Source of the DNA: Gammaproteobacteria bacterium UBA2675
GTDB taxonomy: Bacteria > Pseudomonadota > Gammaproteobacteria > Pseudomonadales > Pseudohongiellaceae
Direction: 5' to 3'
Assembly (NCBI GenBank): GCA_002354805.1
Contig: DEMH01000012.1
Location: forward strand, 256,212 to 269,900
Length of the DNA stretch: 13,689 bases
Made by a program: the position numbers and the translations under genes. Within the stretch, counting starts at the first letter, position 1; each line of letters begins with the position of its first letter. Positions 13,236 to 13,689 of the stretch are shown piece by piece. The notes under the pieces were generated by a model that was given only the letters and a program-made list of their open reading frames with translations, had not been told where the DNA came from and ran no database searches.

Positions 13236-13689
13236 ATGCCAAAAACCCAAACCACGACCACCCAGCACCCAAGAATAGACCACCACGGCGCGCGCACCGG
13301 CGTCACCGGATCGTGCCACCAGCTACACCTGGATGAACACCACAGCCTGCTGATTGACTGCGGGCTGTTTCAGGGCAAGGAGGCGGGCAACCGCCCCGGC
13401 GGCGACGCCAGCCAGCCCATCGACTTTGATATCAGCACCGTGCAGGCGCTGATTGCCACCCACGTGCATATTGACCACGTGGGCCGCATCCCCTGGCTGC
13501 TGGCCGCCGGGTACCGCGGGCCCATCCTGTGCTCGGAGCCGTCGGCCAAACTGCTGCCGCTGGTGCTGGAAGACGCGTTTCAACTCGGCATCAGCCGCGA
13601 CCAAAAACTGGTAAACCAATACATCAACATGATCGAACAACGCATCGTCGCGCTGCCCTACGGCAAGTGGTTTTGCATAAAGGGGACGG
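13236..13689 (+). CDS. MBL-fold metallo-hydrolase, beta-CASP/RNase-like, 3'-truncated by window edge
   Basis: The frame runs open to the right edge, so only the first 151 residues are visible. It begins MPKTQTTTTQHPRIDHHGAR, then GVTGSCHQLHLDEHHSLLIDCGLFQGKE. The metal-binding motif ATHVHIDHVGRIPWLL follows (H76, H78, D80, H81), then GYRGPILCSEPSAKLLPLVLEDAF. The tight GVTGSCH start and DCGLFQG segment are typical of CPSF/beta-CASP MBL proteins annotated as RNA-specific metallo-hydrolases, usually about 450 residues. ATG 13236 has AAAAGG eight bases upstream. An upstream in-frame ATG at 13212 overlaps the pseudogene stop as ATGA but lacks a ribosome binding site. The last twelve visible bases equal the start of the REP-like element, so the gene may be interrupted or carry an in-frame insertion after ALPYGKWF. 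Confidence 0.85.
   Translation, partial: MPKTQTTTTQHPRIDHHGARTGVTGSCHQLHLDEHHSLLIDCGLFQGKEAGNRPGGDASQPIDFDISTVQALIATHVHIDHVGRIPWLLAAGYRGPILCSEPSAKLLPLVLEDAFQLGISRDQKLVNQYINMIEQRIVALPYGKWFCIKGT
13678..13689 (+). repeat. Start of another REP-like element at the window edge
   Basis: TAAAGGGGACGG is identical to the outer left arm of palindromes A, B and C and is cut by the window edge. It lies inside the MBL-fold reading frame. With only 12 bases visible, the rest of the palindrome is assumed. Confidence 0.6.

Noticed and set aside
13323..13640. Minus-strand open frame at the right end
   Set aside because: It lies antisense to the MBL-fold gene, whose metal-binding motif is unmistakable on the plus strand.

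Overview
The window looks like a chromosomal segment of a gammaproteobacterium. It opens with a zipA-ligA pair, and ZipA is confined to Gammaproteobacteria. It also carries a Wza/Wzb/Wzc capsule or exopolysaccharide export set, an RfaH-type NusG paralogue and a recognisable ops element. I cannot name the genus. Coding density and GC content are high, except in two visibly more AT-rich accessory patches (about 3540-4345 and 12420-13215).

Layout. (1) 1-3214: the 3' part of zipA, overlapping a complete ligA. (2) 3217-4412: a minus-strand accessory unit with a RelE-like toxin, an Xre-type antitoxin and a solo DUF2442 protein. It is bracketed by two inverted copies of a palindromic REP-like element. 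(3) 4409-5014: a minus-strand lipoprotein with a lysozyme-like transglycosylase domain. (4) 5050-7002: a membrane O-acyltransferase with a C-terminal SGNH domain. (5) 7099-11229: wza, wzb and wzc, with a third palindrome between wzb and wzc. (6) 11336-12156: rfaH and a MarR-family EPS-associated regulator, spaced like an operon. (7) 12157-12494: a non-coding stretch holding a perfect ops core, a short relic of a second wzc 3' end, a hairpin of the same GGGGACGGAG type and an inverted repeat around a -10 box. (8) 12495-13215: a small basic protein followed by an ADP-ribosyltransferase-like gene broken by an internal deletion and frameshift. (9) 13236 to the right edge: the start of an MBL-fold RNase-like gene. 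It has no stop codon in the window, and another repeat arm begins inside it.

How the parts fit. Wza is the outer-membrane export channel, Wzc the tyrosine autokinase and co-polymerase, and Wzb its phosphatase. The acyltransferase may acetylate the exported glycan. RfaH is expected to load at an ops site and carry RNA polymerase through a long polysaccharide operon. The only ops core I found lies downstream of rfaH and the MarR gene. It is followed by a wzc tail relic and a toxin-like module rather than by glycosyltransferases. My reading is that a polysaccharide operon once started or passed here and was lost, with accessory DNA now in its place. The palindromes sharing GGGGACGGAGGGATTTA sit exactly at 3' ends of genes, which suggests a REP family spread by a RAYT transposase encoded elsewhere. 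Family assignments rest on reading motifs by eye, not on database searches.
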